Of a stretch of DNA of 64,000 bases, positions 1-11,094 are shown piece by piece (position 1 is the stretch's first letter; every line of letters begins with the position of its first letter). Source of the DNA: Gymnorhina tibicen (lineage: Eukaryota > Chordata > Aves > Passeriformes > Artamidae). Location of the stretch: NCBI GenBank assembly GCA_013399875.1, contig VXAZ01007999.1, positions 92,057 to 156,056 on the forward strand, given 5' to 3'. Below the pieces are notes generated by a model that worked only from the letters and a program-made list of their open reading frames with translations, did not search any database and had not been told where the DNA came from. Both the position numbers and the translations under genes were made by a program.

Positions 1-14
1 CGCCCCGCCCCCAG

Positions 15-86
15 GGAACGCCCCAGCCCCAAGGAACGACCCAGCCCCAAGGCATGACCCAGCTCCAAGGAATGACCCAGCTCCAT
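15..86. repeat. 18-bp minisatellite, about 4 copies, cut by window edge
   Basis: Four successive 18-base units begin at 15, 33, 51 and 69. Each reads roughly GGAAYGMCCCAGCYCCAA. Units differ by one to three substitutions, mainly C/T at the CpG and in the CAGCCCC/CAGCTCC part. The C-rich bases before position 15 look like a degenerate earlier unit, so the array probably extends left of the window. No open frame is conserved across it. Confidence 0.85.
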
Positions 87-940
87 CTCCACAGTGAGGC
101 CAAAGCTGTTGCCCAGGAACTCCTTGGCCAGCAGATGTGCCCAGCAAGATTTACCCTGCTCTGCACAAGGCGCCAGTCCTGCTCTGCCCTCACTGTCACC
201 AGAAGCCCTGGGTATCTCCCAGGGCAGCAGTGCCCAGCTCCAGCACTGCTGCTGCCCCTTCCAGAGTCCATTCAGCCCTCAAAAGAAATAGGCAAAAGGA
301 CAAAACCTTCCCAGTGATGGATTTCTCTCTTTTGATCCCCATGGTAAGCTCTGTACATCAGCGATTTCTCTGTTTTCCAATCAGACACAAGTCATACATT
401 CACTTCTCAGTGGATTTGCAAGTTTTTGTCCTATTTCATTTGTCCAGGAATTACATTCTTCCGCACAGGCCGGCCGAGCAGCTTCCTGCAGGTTTTCCAT
501 GGCATTCATAATGCAAAACAGGAGAGTCAGCAGTCCCCATATTGCTGACCTTGCAACCTTGCATGGCCAACCCATCTGTTCCTGGACACAAAGCAGTGAT
601 GTTTAAATCACACGCCCCCTCCTGGCTGCAAAGGACAGAGGAACCAGCAGCTCCTGGGGTGAAAACATTTTTGCTATTCAAGGTCTTAATTTCCAGTGGG
701 AGTGCTGCCATCTCCTAAAGCAGTATTTGAAAAGCAGCATGCCTCAGCCCAGGTAACAGACTTGCATTCTTCTTTCCCTTTCCCTGACCTCATAAATCTT
801 CCAGGCAAAATTTCCATCCAAATCGCTGTGCTCCCAACAAACATTTATGCCAAGTCACATTTGCGCCAAGCCGTGTTGCTCCACAGAAAAGCACTGCATC
901 CCAAACATTGCATCAACTCCAGCTCTGGGCCTCCAGAAGG
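87..940. other. Gene-free unique sequence
   Basis: Moderately GC-rich unique DNA. Overlapping open frames of 60-124 codons lie here on both strands, but none shows a domain or a splice-bounded coding pattern. No repeat family was recognised. Confidence 0.5.
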
Positions 941-1180
941 GTGAACGTTTCTTTATTTTTAATTAACTCTTTATATGACATGGCATTTATTTAATTATCT
1001 CACTGAATGGCCAATTAGCTCATCCCAAGGAACGGGACCTAATTAACCAAGACAAGTAAAGTGAACTTCCACAACCTCCCTCTCCTGTAAATAAGTTGCT
1101 AATATGTAATTACTCAGCAATAACTACCTCGTTAAAGCTTGGATAAATATTCCTTCTCCCTTTCTTGGATTTATTTTTAA
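940..1180. promoter_or_regulatory. AT-rich island with clustered TAATTA motifs (candidate conserved non-coding element)
   Basis: The homeodomain core TAATTA occurs four times in about 150 bases, at 960, 992, 1040 and 1107, and CAATTAG lies near 1012. Composition shifts sharply from the GC-richer flanks. No transposon consensus or open frame fits. TAATTA is the classic homeodomain core, so a developmental enhancer is a reasonable hypothesis. AT-rich DNA also yields this motif by chance, and conservation was not tested. Confidence 0.35.
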
Positions 1181-2184
1181 AGAAATCTCCAGTTAATCTC
1201 TTTGGACTTTGCTTGTTCCAATGTCTCAGAAATCCGTAGGATCAAACCATGTTGTTTTCCAGCATCCACAGGTTGGAAGGGGTTGTAAAAACAGCACCTC
1301 TCTCTGCATGGGTAAGAGGCACTCACGGGGCAGTGGGAGTTTCCCAGGGGCTGAAGAAAAGGAGTTCCAGCCCACATCTGTGGCTGTGACACCCTCTGGA
1401 GAGTCTCACAACTACCTCCCTTCCCCAAGCAGCTGAACTCAGCTTCCAGAGGCAGGAACTGCACAGAAAGCAGGAGGCTTCTTTCCGTTCACTCCCTGCC
1501 CCGAGGGCCTGATTTGGTTGAAATCTGAAAATATCCCTGCTTCCTTTCATTATGATTTTCCTAACTGCATGTTTCAGTTTTGTCAGCAGCAAGGGGATCC
1601 CCTTGGCCCTCACTGAAACACAGGAGCAGAGCTGGATCTCTGTCAGCTGGGCCATCCCTGCTCTGGGATGTAAACCCAGACCACCCAGACAGCTGCAGAG
1701 GACAGAGGGGAATGAGTGGCTCTCCCTGAGCTGATGCTTGCAAACAGCTTCTTTCCTTTGGTGGCTTTTCCACAGGTAGCGTGCTCGGAGTGCTATTTGA
1801 CACGGTGCCTGATTTGAAACACAGAGACAAAGGGTCGTGAGATGAAAGGGAAGCATTCATCTCGCCTGTTGACTCAGGGTCACAACAAACCCCATCCCTT
1901 GATTGCTTTTTCTTGTGGCTGGAGGTCAGCATTTTTGGAGAGGAATTCTCCAAAAGAAGACATTGTGCTGGGAGGGAGCACTAACGCAGCTGGGAGTGCC
2001 AGGATTTTTCCACGCTGGTGCAGAGACACCTGGGAGACATTCCATAAATATCCCAGCCTTCCTTGTCACACTGAGCTCCTGGGTAATGGGACTCAGAAGA
2101 GATCATCAGAGGCCTTAAGGTCACCTCTGTCTGTGTACACAGGTCTTAAGGAGGCCAAAGAAACAAGATCTGTGATTCTCTAAG
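1180..2184. other. Gene-free unique sequence
   Basis: Several open frames on the minus strand (the largest spanning about 1323-1856) overlap others in different frames, and none is recognisable. No repeat was identified. Confidence 0.5.
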
Positions 2185-2291
2185 TGTTTGGGAAATGACT
2201 GGACGTGCACTCAGTGCTGTGGTTTAGTCGATGTGGCGGTGTTTGGTCAAAGGACGACTCAATGATCTTAGGAGGAGATTTTATGATTCTT
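2185..2291 (+). mobile_element. CR1 LINE 3'-end fragment
   Basis: The stretch resembles the avian CR1 3' untranslated end. It runs through a GTGGTTTAGTCGATGTGGCG-like part, then GGTCAAAGGACGACTCAATGATCTTAGGAGG, which matches the familiar GGTTGGACTCGATGATCTTGGAGG core, and ends in ATGATTCT, the CR1 terminal motif. CR1 elements lack a poly(A) tail and usually survive as 5'-truncated 3' ends, as here. No reverse-transcriptase sequence is present. The fragment is diverged, with a small deletion before the terminal motif. It ends about 30 bases before the adjacent LTR. Confidence 0.7.
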
Positions 2292-2323
2292 AGTGGATGT
2301 CAAGAAGAACCAAGAGGGAGATC

Positions 2324-2904
2324 TGTCTGAAACCCCCTTTGGGGCGTACTAGTTTGAAAGCAAACCAGTGGGAGACTCCAAGTCAGAACTACAATTTAAT
2401 GGGAAAATTAAAATAAATGCAATAGTACAGGATCACTGCCAGAGTCAGGATACGACCTGACACCCTGTCGGGCAGGGTGGTGGTAGCCGTCCGATTAAGG
2501 GGTGGCTGCAGCCCTGTTGAAGTGATAGATGTGGTTCTGTTGAAGCAGGGATCCTGTGGAAGGGTCTGGTCTTCCTCTGAAGGTCCAGTGGTGGTTATGG
2601 AGCTCTTGTCCTCTGGGAATCCAGTAGATAAGGGCTGACTGGTGTTCCAAACCTCAGATTATATCCAGGTAGGAATGCTTGGTCCCTCCCCCTGGGCGGA
2701 GCATCTCCCAATGGGATGATGGAATTTCACGAGTCATGCACTGGGGCTAGATGGCCCATTAACAGAAGATATCCCTCCAGAGGGAGTTCTCAGGGATGTG
2801 TCATGGCAGAGACAAAGAACGCTGCCCCACCTGGTTCTAACAGCTCATGAAGATGGGGAGAGAATACATACTTTTGGTTGCATCTTACACTGTAACCCAA
2901 GACA
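2324..2904 (-). mobile_element. Solo LTR of an avian endogenous retrovirus (ERVL-like)
   Basis: On the plus strand the segment begins TGTCTGAAAC and ends CCCAAGACA, giving TG...CA termini over 581 bases. Read on the minus strand it matches my memory of a common songbird LTR family. Recognisable parts are a start through GGGTTACAGTGTAAGATGC, a GTTAATGGGCCATCT segment, a GATATAAT TATA-like site near 2655-2662, and an ATTAAA polyadenylation-type signal at 2400-2395. No gag, pol, primer-binding site or second LTR lies beside it, so it is solo. Flanking hexamers GAGATC and GGGGTC match at 4 of 6 positions, a poor target-site duplication. The family name and exact ends are from memory. Confidence 0.75.
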
Positions 2905-5900
2905 GGGGTCATCTCAGCCCTCGGGGTGTGCTGCTGGTGTGTCGCTCTGCTGAGGAGCCCTGGGACGGAGCACTGCAGGCAGCAGGATCAGCCCCCCTTG
3001 GCACAGCTGGAGATGGAGATCCCTGCTTTCCCGGAGCACAGGAACGTGATCTCAGAGCAGGATCCACAGAAGACAGAAAGAAAAGACCACTGAGATGATG
3101 CCCCTGCCTAGCAATGACTGATGACCAAAAGCACTGGCTGGGAACTCGGGCAGAGGTGTGACAGAAGGAGGCACCAGCTCCCCTCACCACTCCATTTATT
3201 TATTCTCATTTTGTTATCTATTTTCTCCTGGTGGGAAGCACAGCCATCCATGGGGTTGTAGAGCATGTGCCTGCCTGCTGCTGGCATCGCTGGGATGGCA
3301 GGGTCAGAGTGAGCAGATCTCTACATATGTTATTTCCTTGTTCTTCAGCTTAATGGGGCGTTCCACTTTATTATTGTATTTTTTTTTTTAATTTTATAAG
3401 ACATGTTTCATTAAATCTGAATTATGGCAATTCAGGGAAAGAAATTAGCCCATTAAAATTATAATGAAAACATCTTATAAAAAAAAGGCTGTCAACTGCC
3501 ATTTCTGCTCTGCTGGGTGAAGAAATAAGGAGGAGAGAGAAATGTGTTGTCTCCGAGCAGGGACAGCACCTGGGAAAGCGGGACCTGCTCTGGAACAGAG
3601 TCAGTGTCAGGGAGAGCCAAAGGGCTTCAAGGGGTTTTTCCATTAAAAAGTCAATTTCAGGTCTTTCAGAAGGGCTGAGAGAAAAGAGGAGCATTGTCCT
3701 ATGTTCCTGGTTGGTCCCGCTTCCTTCTCACCTGAGCTGGACAGCAAAGCCAAGCAGGGAATTCCCGCTTGGATTTCCCTCCTGTGACAGTGATGGGCAC
3801 AGGAACTGCAGCTTCCTGGGGTTTTCTGGAAGGGAGACAGTTTTGTGCTGGAGAGGAAGCCCAGGCCCTGCCAGGCAAGGGAAGAAGGAATCTCCCCAAA
3901 GCCTCGTTTAGGAAGGTTTTGCACTTTCCTTGGAAACAAATTTCTCTTGCTGTTGTCAGAGACAGCTCACACCACCAGCGCCAGGCTCAGGTGCTGCCAT
4001 ACAGCGCTTTGTTCCTTCTGTGGCAGTGACATTCCCAGAGGAGGAAAGAGGTTTTGTCAGAAATAAAGTGGGAAGAAAAATGAACTCCCTTAAGCTGCCT
4101 CGTTGATGGTTAGATGGGGGTAGCAAAAGAAAAGCCGGCTCAGTTCTCCAGTCCAATTGCTGGGTGATTCCTGCTGCTGTCCTAAACTGCCCACACCCTT
4201 CAGCAAAATTGTGCTGCATTTCTGTTTTCAGCAAGGTAGTGAAAGTATTAGCTGGAGAAAAAAAAACGCTCTGCCTGCAAGGGGATAAAGGTCAGCTCTG
4301 CTGAAATGAAATAGAGTTTGAAACTGCACGTCAATTAGACACACACAAAAGAAACTAATAAAATTAATCCACTAAACTGCAAAGCTGAGGTAAAGCAACC
4401 CTGTAAGATATATAGAAAAGGAGGTGGGGAGGGGCTGGTAAACAGCAAGAGAAGTGGGCAACAGGATAAAAGAGGTACAGAAAAACAAATAATGAGTAAA
4501 AGAGGAGATGGAGATAAATGGGGTATTCATTCTTGAAAAGGGAAAAGCGAATGAAATGAGATTGGGATGAAAGGCAGAGCCCAAATAGTCCAAAATACGT
4601 GAAACATAAGAAGGGGGAAGGTTTCTTCTTCCCAGACAAGATAATTGTGTTAAGAGCCCAGAGAGCAGATCCGTAGCAGAGCACGGTGGAGGAGCAGCAG
4701 CAGGAGAAGGAGACACCTGCGTGGGGGCAGTGCAGAGTGCTTTGTTCCACGGGAGCTCTGAGCCAGACCTGAGGGCAGCTTGGATGGATCTCAGCCCAGA
4801 ACGAGCATGGATCCAGCACGGATCTGATTCCAGAACTCGAGGGAATGACTGAACAGTGTAGGACAAGGTTCCAGATGCCACAGAAAAGCTGCTGTTGGGA
4901 GACACAGCCCTGCACAGCCCTCAGCCTGTGCATCACACCCACCAGGCTCCAACCCGGAGTCGACCTGAGGTGGACCAAAGACAGCAACCTAAGTAAATCC
5001 TTGGATCAGCTTTCATTTATTCTGCCCATTTTATCTTTTGAAAAAGCTGCCTGGCCCTGAAAAGCTCTCCATCATTTCCTTTGGAGGAGCCTAGAGCAGG
5101 ATTTGAAGAGGCAAACATTTCCCCCATGTTTTTTCCATCATTTAAAGCTTCCTCCATCCCAGATCCTTTGTTTTGGCAGCGCTTTTGGACACGGGCCAGG
5201 CTGTCTGGAGGTACCTTTGCCCGTGCCGGGATACCCCTCCTCGTGTTTCCACTTTAATTTTACAGTCGGAATTGCTGCTGAGCTGCAGGGCATTCCCTGG
5301 GTTTAATGAACACCAGGGGCCTTCCGCCTGACGCTTCATCAGTGCTTCCCACAGAGCCGGCCCCACACCAGAGTCATCACGGATTTGTTCCAGGCCTCGC
5401 TGAAGCATTTCCATATGGAGAGGCAGGCAGAGGAGCTGACCCTGAAAACGTGGAGTCCTACACCAAATGCAGAACAGAAGATGGGTGGGAGAGCAGCAGG
5501 GACTCGGTACCACCAGAGCCCGGTGGCTCCGCTGGGGCTGCAGGGATGGAGAGGAGGCCACGTGGCCCACGCTGCCCCGAGATTCCAGATCCCTCACTGC
5601 ATGAATCCATTGTGTTTCTCAAAGAGTTCGTACCCCCGGCACCAAAACCCTTCCTGGGCGTGTCAGCCGAGCTGGGAGAACTGAGGGCATGAGGGATTCT
5701 CTCGGTGAGCTCCCGAATGTGGGGCTCCACAGAGAAAGACCAAGAGAACACAACCCTTCCCTGCAAGAGGCAAACACCTCGCTGAGCGGCTCGTTAGGAG
5801 AAAAGGAGGTTGATTAAAGCTGGAATCAAAGAACAGCAATATTAATGCTGTAAATACATGTGCAGAGTGTCCTGCAGCCTCGCTCTCACAGGCTGGTGCC

Positions 5901-6579
5901 CTGGGTTTCTGCTCTCCCTTGCCTCTTGTACCAGGAGAGACAGGAACAGGCTGATTAATAAGGCTGCAGAAAAACAGAGGAACATCTCCAGAGAAAGGCA
6001 CACATTCTTTTAACTCATTTCCATATTTTTCTTTCCCCCCACAATGAATTTTGATCCTGATCTTTTCCCCTTTTCCTGTTTATCACTTTGGAATAGAAAG
6101 CATCTGCTTTCAAAACAACTTCTCTCCAATTCTCCCCCTTTCCTTCTTATTAATCTCCAAGCGAGGGAGCGAGCAGCTTCTCAGCTCCCCCAGCGAGGGA
6201 CACGTTCAGTTCACATTTTTTGATCAAAAGCCGGGAGGTGTTTATCTGGTTTCTGTCACACGCACTGCCTAGGCCAAGGCATGGCTGGGGAGGTGTATTC
6301 ATGATGTGTATCAATGTTGTGTTTATTGCCATGGCTTCTTCACTCTTCTTAAAATTCTTTTTCTCTTCTGGAAGAACTTTACTCAGCTTTACCCACGGAT
6401 CAAGCCCTGGATCAGCCCCAGGCTCCAGTCAGAGCAGGATGGATGTGTAAGAGGAGCTGGCTACAGCTGGGTGGGGTGTGGGGAAGCCCTGACACCCTGT
6501 CCCAGGAAACCTGACTTGTGATGGATGCTCTGGCAAGGCAGCATCTCCCAACAAATCAAAATCTGCAGTTTAGCCTGAA
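2905..6579. other. Gene-free sequence, mostly unique
   Basis: A short T run lies at about 3379-3390. A purine-rich tract at 4380-4640 creates a chance 207-codon minus-strand frame rich in F, S, L and C. The stretch 6000-6180 is AT-leaning. No repeat family or exon was recognised. Confidence 0.5.
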
Positions 6580-6865
6580 TCCACGATATTTAACACCCCA
6601 AATGCAAAAGCATGACCCATTATTTACTAACTCGGGCCATGTTAATAAAGATAATACATAATTATCCCTGAAATAGTTCAATGCAAAGGTTCCCTCAGCT
6701 ATAAACATATCACATTTCTCCTCCATTTGATGGCCTAATTACAAGTATCACCGTCCATCTGAGTTAGAACTAGATTAAGGCTCTGCTTGCATTTAAAGTA
6801 GCTGTTAGCATTGCTTAATAGTTAGAGATGACTAATTGGCCATCACAGTGGTGATGAATGAAGCT
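6580..6865. promoter_or_regulatory. AT-rich island (candidate conserved non-coding element)
   Basis: TAATTA occurs at 6659-6664 and 6736-6741, and CTAATTGG near 6832. The tract is AT-rich and complex rather than simple-sequence, lies between GC-richer flanks, and has no open frame above 60 codons. This suggests a non-coding regulatory element, but that is inference only. Confidence 0.3.
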
Positions 6866-9229
6866 GAGGCACGAGGCAGTGCATGAAAATTACCCGTGAT
6901 TATTGCCAAAAATCAGACCGAGGGATAAAACCCCACACCCTGTGCAAACCCCAAGGCTGAGTTCAAACCCCCCACCAGCACTGGAAACAGTGGAGATGGG
7001 TCCATCCTGCAGCCAAGGCTTGGATTTGTGCCTCTCCCCCTGTTCCCACCTGCTGGGGAGTCACTGCAGGTGTGACAGGAGCTGCTTGTCACTCCGCAGC
7101 CGGTCCCTTCCTCACCAGCAGTGCTCAGGAATAATCTTGCCACACCCCTCAAGTTAAAACAGGGTTTATCCAACTCCATGTGGCGCCCGTCCCTCCCCTT
7201 TCCAGGCCCTGGGGGAGCGGCTGTGTGCGGTTCTGGGTGCTACTTTTCAGGGAAACAGGAAAAAGAAGGCACTGGCTGCATCAGCTCAGTGCTGGGGGTG
7301 TCCTGGTGTCACCAGAGTTAAATTCTTCCCAGCAGCTGTTGCAGTGCTGTGCTTTGGATTCGGGTGTTGGTAACACACTGAGGGCTTGGGTTTTTCCTAA
7401 GTTGTGTTTATCCTAAATCAAGGACTTCTTTCCTGTCTCCTGCTCTGCCAGGGAGGAGGTTTGGAGGAAGAAACCTGGAGGAGGCACAGGTGGGGCAGGT
7501 GACCCAAAGTGGCCAAAGGGATGCTCCAGACCACAGAACGTCCTGCCCAGTAAAAAAACTGGGGGCAATTACCTGGAAGGGCTGATCCAGGTTTGGAAGG
7601 GGACGTCTGGCACTGGTCAGTGGGTGGTGAGCAGTTGCACTGATTTTCCCCTTATTATTATCATCATTTGCCATTATTACTGCATTTTTACCTAATTTTC
7701 TATTACTAAGTGGTTCTTATCTCAACCCACACATTTCACTTGGATTCTTCTCCCCGTTCCACTGGGTTGCAGGAGGAGAGAGGGAGTGCTGTTTAATTTC
7801 CAGCTGGGCTTAAACCCCGACAGGGGTCTAAGGGTACCAGCGAGGCAGGGACTGGTGAGAAGAGGATCTTAGTTAAGCCAGTGAGGAAGTTAGTGGGATA
7901 CCAGGCTGGGAGAAACCAGCCTGCTGCTCCTCACAGCTGTGGGAACCTCCTCTGGGGGAATCCAGGGTGCTGGAGGGGCTTCTGAGGCGACTGTGTGTAG
8001 GAGATCCTTCCCCTCAGTTATTAATGGTATTTCTGAGGGTGCAGGGAGCTCTCTGAGGGTCAGGGCTCAGCCCACAAAGCCCCTTTGTGCTCAGCCCTCG
8101 AGGTGGCTCGGGCTGAACTCGCTCCTGGGCGGTTCTGAAGGCTTTTTTACCGTGACACGTTCTCAAGTGCAAGGAGTGCTTGGCAAAGTGCTTCAACAAA
8201 GCTTCGTTTCTTTCCTGGAGGAGTTGGGAACAATAAAACACTTTTCTGTCTGACCTACTTTCTCCCCCCCTCCCAAATAAGCTTCTTCCCCATCTCTCTC
8301 CACTCCCTGATACAAATCTTTCAGATTAAACCTAAAGAACGCGCTAGTGAGGCTAAGAAAAGACTTTGCTCTACCCTGGCCTCATTTTTAGGACACTGAT
8401 GATTGCAGAAATCCCCGATTAAGGTGGGAAGCTGGGATTGGCCCACTCCACGCAAAATGTGAGATAAAGTTTGATATCTGTTCAGAACACGAAAACAACA
8501 AAATCTTCTCGGGAAATTTCTGAGCTGACTCTTAGTCTGGATGTTCGTCCAGGCAAATCTGGGATGTGTGATAAGAATCCATGGGCTGAGTTTTGCCTGC
8601 ATGAAGTGGAGTTACCAAAATGCATCACAAGAGGTACAATTTGCATGGCAGGGACTTAATTCCCCCAATATGACCAACCAGTGGACACTGATTGATCCCA
8701 AACAAGATAATGGAAACTTAGGGGGTTTTTTCAGTTAATTTTTGGGAAAAAAAAGTCAACTTTTGCTGAGGGACGTCCTCACTGCTGGGTTTTGGTACCT
8801 TCTCACAGCAAAGCCCAGGTTCATAAAGGGATGAGAGAAGAGGTCAGTTTATTCCTGTAAACACTTCCCCCAGGAAAGTTGGGTTAAGGAGGATCCTGAG
8901 CCAAATCCAAGCCCTCACATCTACGTGGAGAGCATTTTGCTGGTGTGTGCCAGTGGGAAAGGAAAATGGGAATGATCCCAGTACCCCTCTGGGCTGCTAC
9001 AGCCCACGGTAGGTGCCAGCCCACGGGAGATGCTCTTAACAGTCCCCAGTTGTCTGAAACTTCATAAATCTCAAAAATTACCCTAATGGCAAATGTAAAT
9101 TTCAAAAATCCCTTGCTTCTCACAGTCCTGTCATGCATTGCTTGGCAGTCAGCTTGTCCCTGGGATATGAGGAAGCATCTGCGTTTGTAGGGTGGATGTG
9201 GGAGGAAACTGGCTTACCCAGGAAAATAT
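6866..9229. other. Gene-free unique sequence
   Basis: Unique DNA with small unrecognised open frames on both strands. No microsatellite over 20 bases and no transposon consensus was recognised. Confidence 0.5.
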
Positions 9230-9400
9230 TGCCCATTTCACCTTTTATTTCACACATTTAGCCACTGAGATGAAACAAAACTGTGTAGAAAAACTAATTT
9301 CATCTGCCGCACAATACCATTATTACCATAATCTGGTATAAAAGGGGGAACTTCACAGCACTGCTAAATAGATTATGAGAGTCATTTAAGATCCCGGAAC
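9230..9400. promoter_or_regulatory. AT-rich island with a TATA-box-like site
   Basis: TATAAAAGGGGG starts at 9337 on the plus strand, close to the TATA-box consensus TATAWAAR. It sits at the downstream side of an AT-rich complex tract (ATTATTACCATAATC around 9320). A CpG cluster follows about 300 bases downstream. No start codon, exon or conserved frame ties these into a gene, and TATA-like strings are common by chance. Confidence 0.25.
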
Positions 9401-9659
9401 ACGCTGAGAGCCTCACATTTTGCAAACAAGGGATTACAAAACTAATGCCTCCTTCCTGCTAAACCCAGACACTCCAGCTCAGAGTCACCTGAGGAATAAT
9501 GAAACACCTGAGTGCTCTGTTGGTTTTTTTTTTTCCCTCCCCGTTCTATTTTTTAAATATTTCTGTCTCTCTCCCCTACCTATAGCCTGGAACTGCTTCT
9601 TCAGTTTAGCAGCAGAACTGCAGGAGGGAGCAGAGGAGGCTTTGCCTGTTCCTGCCTCT

Positions 9660-9870
9660 CCTCCAGTTGACGCTTTGGTGTCCCTGCCTGGCTGTGCAGC
9701 ACCCGGGGCTCTCCTCTCTGTTTGTGCAGCACACGGAGCAGGGGTGCGGCGCTGCCACGAGGAGCCCGCAGCCCAAAGCTGGCACTAATTAGCACCGGCC
9801 ACGGGCCCCGGCTGCAGGCTGCTCACATCAGCTGTCAGCTCCGCGGCCAGGCTCCGCTGCCCTGGCCACA
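9660..9870. other. Local CpG cluster
   Basis: About a dozen CpG dinucleotides fall within roughly 200 bases, including CCGCGG near 9840 and GTGCGGCGCTG near 9745. That is well above the surrounding density but too short for a standard CpG island. It could be a small promoter-like or regulatory patch, or an isolated GC-rich segment. No coding frame is credible across it. Confidence 0.4.
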
Positions 9871-10729
9871 CAGCCCCTCCCAGGACCAGAACCAGAGCTG
9901 TGACAACCAGATGGAGACGTGTAAACACACAAACACCGCTTTGTCCAGGGGCTGCAGTTTTCCTCGTTCCCTCAAAAGGAACATTTTTAGCAAAAGCCTT
10001 CCTGCAGACACATTTCTCACTGCCCTTCCAGTATCAGGCTTTATTTTCCTTATTCCCTGTGCTGTGGCCAGGGGATATTTTCCACACGTCCTTCACTCCA
10101 CACCCCACAGGCTGTGCATGGCTTGGTACCTTGTACCTCATACTGAGCTCGTGCTTTCCCTACAGCTCTCTCCATCTTTTCCCCAGCTCCACAGGGAATT
10201 CTTACCAATCATATTTGGTGCAAGGGTCACTTCCTGACCCGGCTGCCCACAGCCACTCACTGTGTGATGAGGCATTAACTCTTCTGTTCAGGGCTGGTGC
10301 CCCGAAGGGCTCCTGAGATGGAAGAAAACTCCTGTGCACACCAGGGTAACTCTTGGATTAAAAGGAGAAATCAAAATAGCCTGATCTGGGCCTGTTTACA
10401 GACACTGCTCACTCCTGCAGGAGCTATTGAAGGCATGACTGCCTGGTGAAGTTAAAACCTTTTGCCTCCAACTCCAAATCCTCCAGGAGGGACGTGATCT
10501 CTAAAAAATCCCACCCAGAGGCTGCAGAGCAGCACAGGTGAACTCGCTGTTCTGAAGCACCTTTGATGCAGAAGTGCAGAGCCCTCCTGGAGACCTCAGC
10601 ACAGAGAGCTGCGGGGTCCCAGCCATTCGCCTTCCCCGAGTGCTGCTCCCAGTTCATCTTGTGCTGGAGATGAGCTCTGAAGTACCAATCATGCAAAAAT
10701 CGACTTTATGTTTGAAGGACAAATGCAAA
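9871..10729. other. Gene-free unique sequence
   Basis: Unremarkable sequence. Overlapping plus-strand frames of 171 and 138 codons around 9722-10316 show no family signature. Confidence 0.5.
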
Positions 10730-11000
10730 GTCTCTCTTAATGTCCTTTTATAACGCACACTCCATCACACCTGACACAACCACTCCTGTCAAATATTGTA
10801 GTTTAAATAGTGCTGTTGGTAAATGATAAATACATTTGGATAACCTTGCACCCTGGAGAGAAGAGGGTGCCCTGGATTTATTGTTATGGTGTTTAATATT
10901 GCTTTATTTTGGCCAAAGAGAAATACTGGAGATGTTCATAAAGCTGAACCCTGTAAATCAATAAAGACATTCTTGGTGAATCTGATTTTTAGCTGGGAAA
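10730..11000. promoter_or_regulatory. AT-rich complex island (candidate non-coding element)
   Basis: An AT-rich, non-repetitive tract containing GTAAATGATAAATAC and an AATAAAGAC polyadenylation-like signal near 10961. No frame of 60 codons or more lies inside it. It may be regulatory, but the sequence alone cannot show that. Confidence 0.22.
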
Positions 11001-11054
11001 GATTTTAGCTGCACTGCTAAGAGGTGCAGGGGAGTGGAAGCTGTTTTTTCCCAA

Positions 11055-11094
11055 AATGAACAAAGCAGGGCATGAATGAACAAAGCAGGGCATG
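11055..11094. repeat. Perfect 20-bp tandem duplication
   Basis: The 20-base unit AATGAACAAAGCAGGGCATG occurs twice head to tail, at 11055-11074 and 11075-11094, without mismatch. The perfect identity suggests a recent slippage duplication. Confidence 0.95.

Noticed and set aside
4364..4987. 207-codon minus-strand frame that looks hydrophobic, like a membrane protein
   Set aside because: The hydrophobicity comes from a purine-rich plus strand read as F/L/S codons; no conserved family features.
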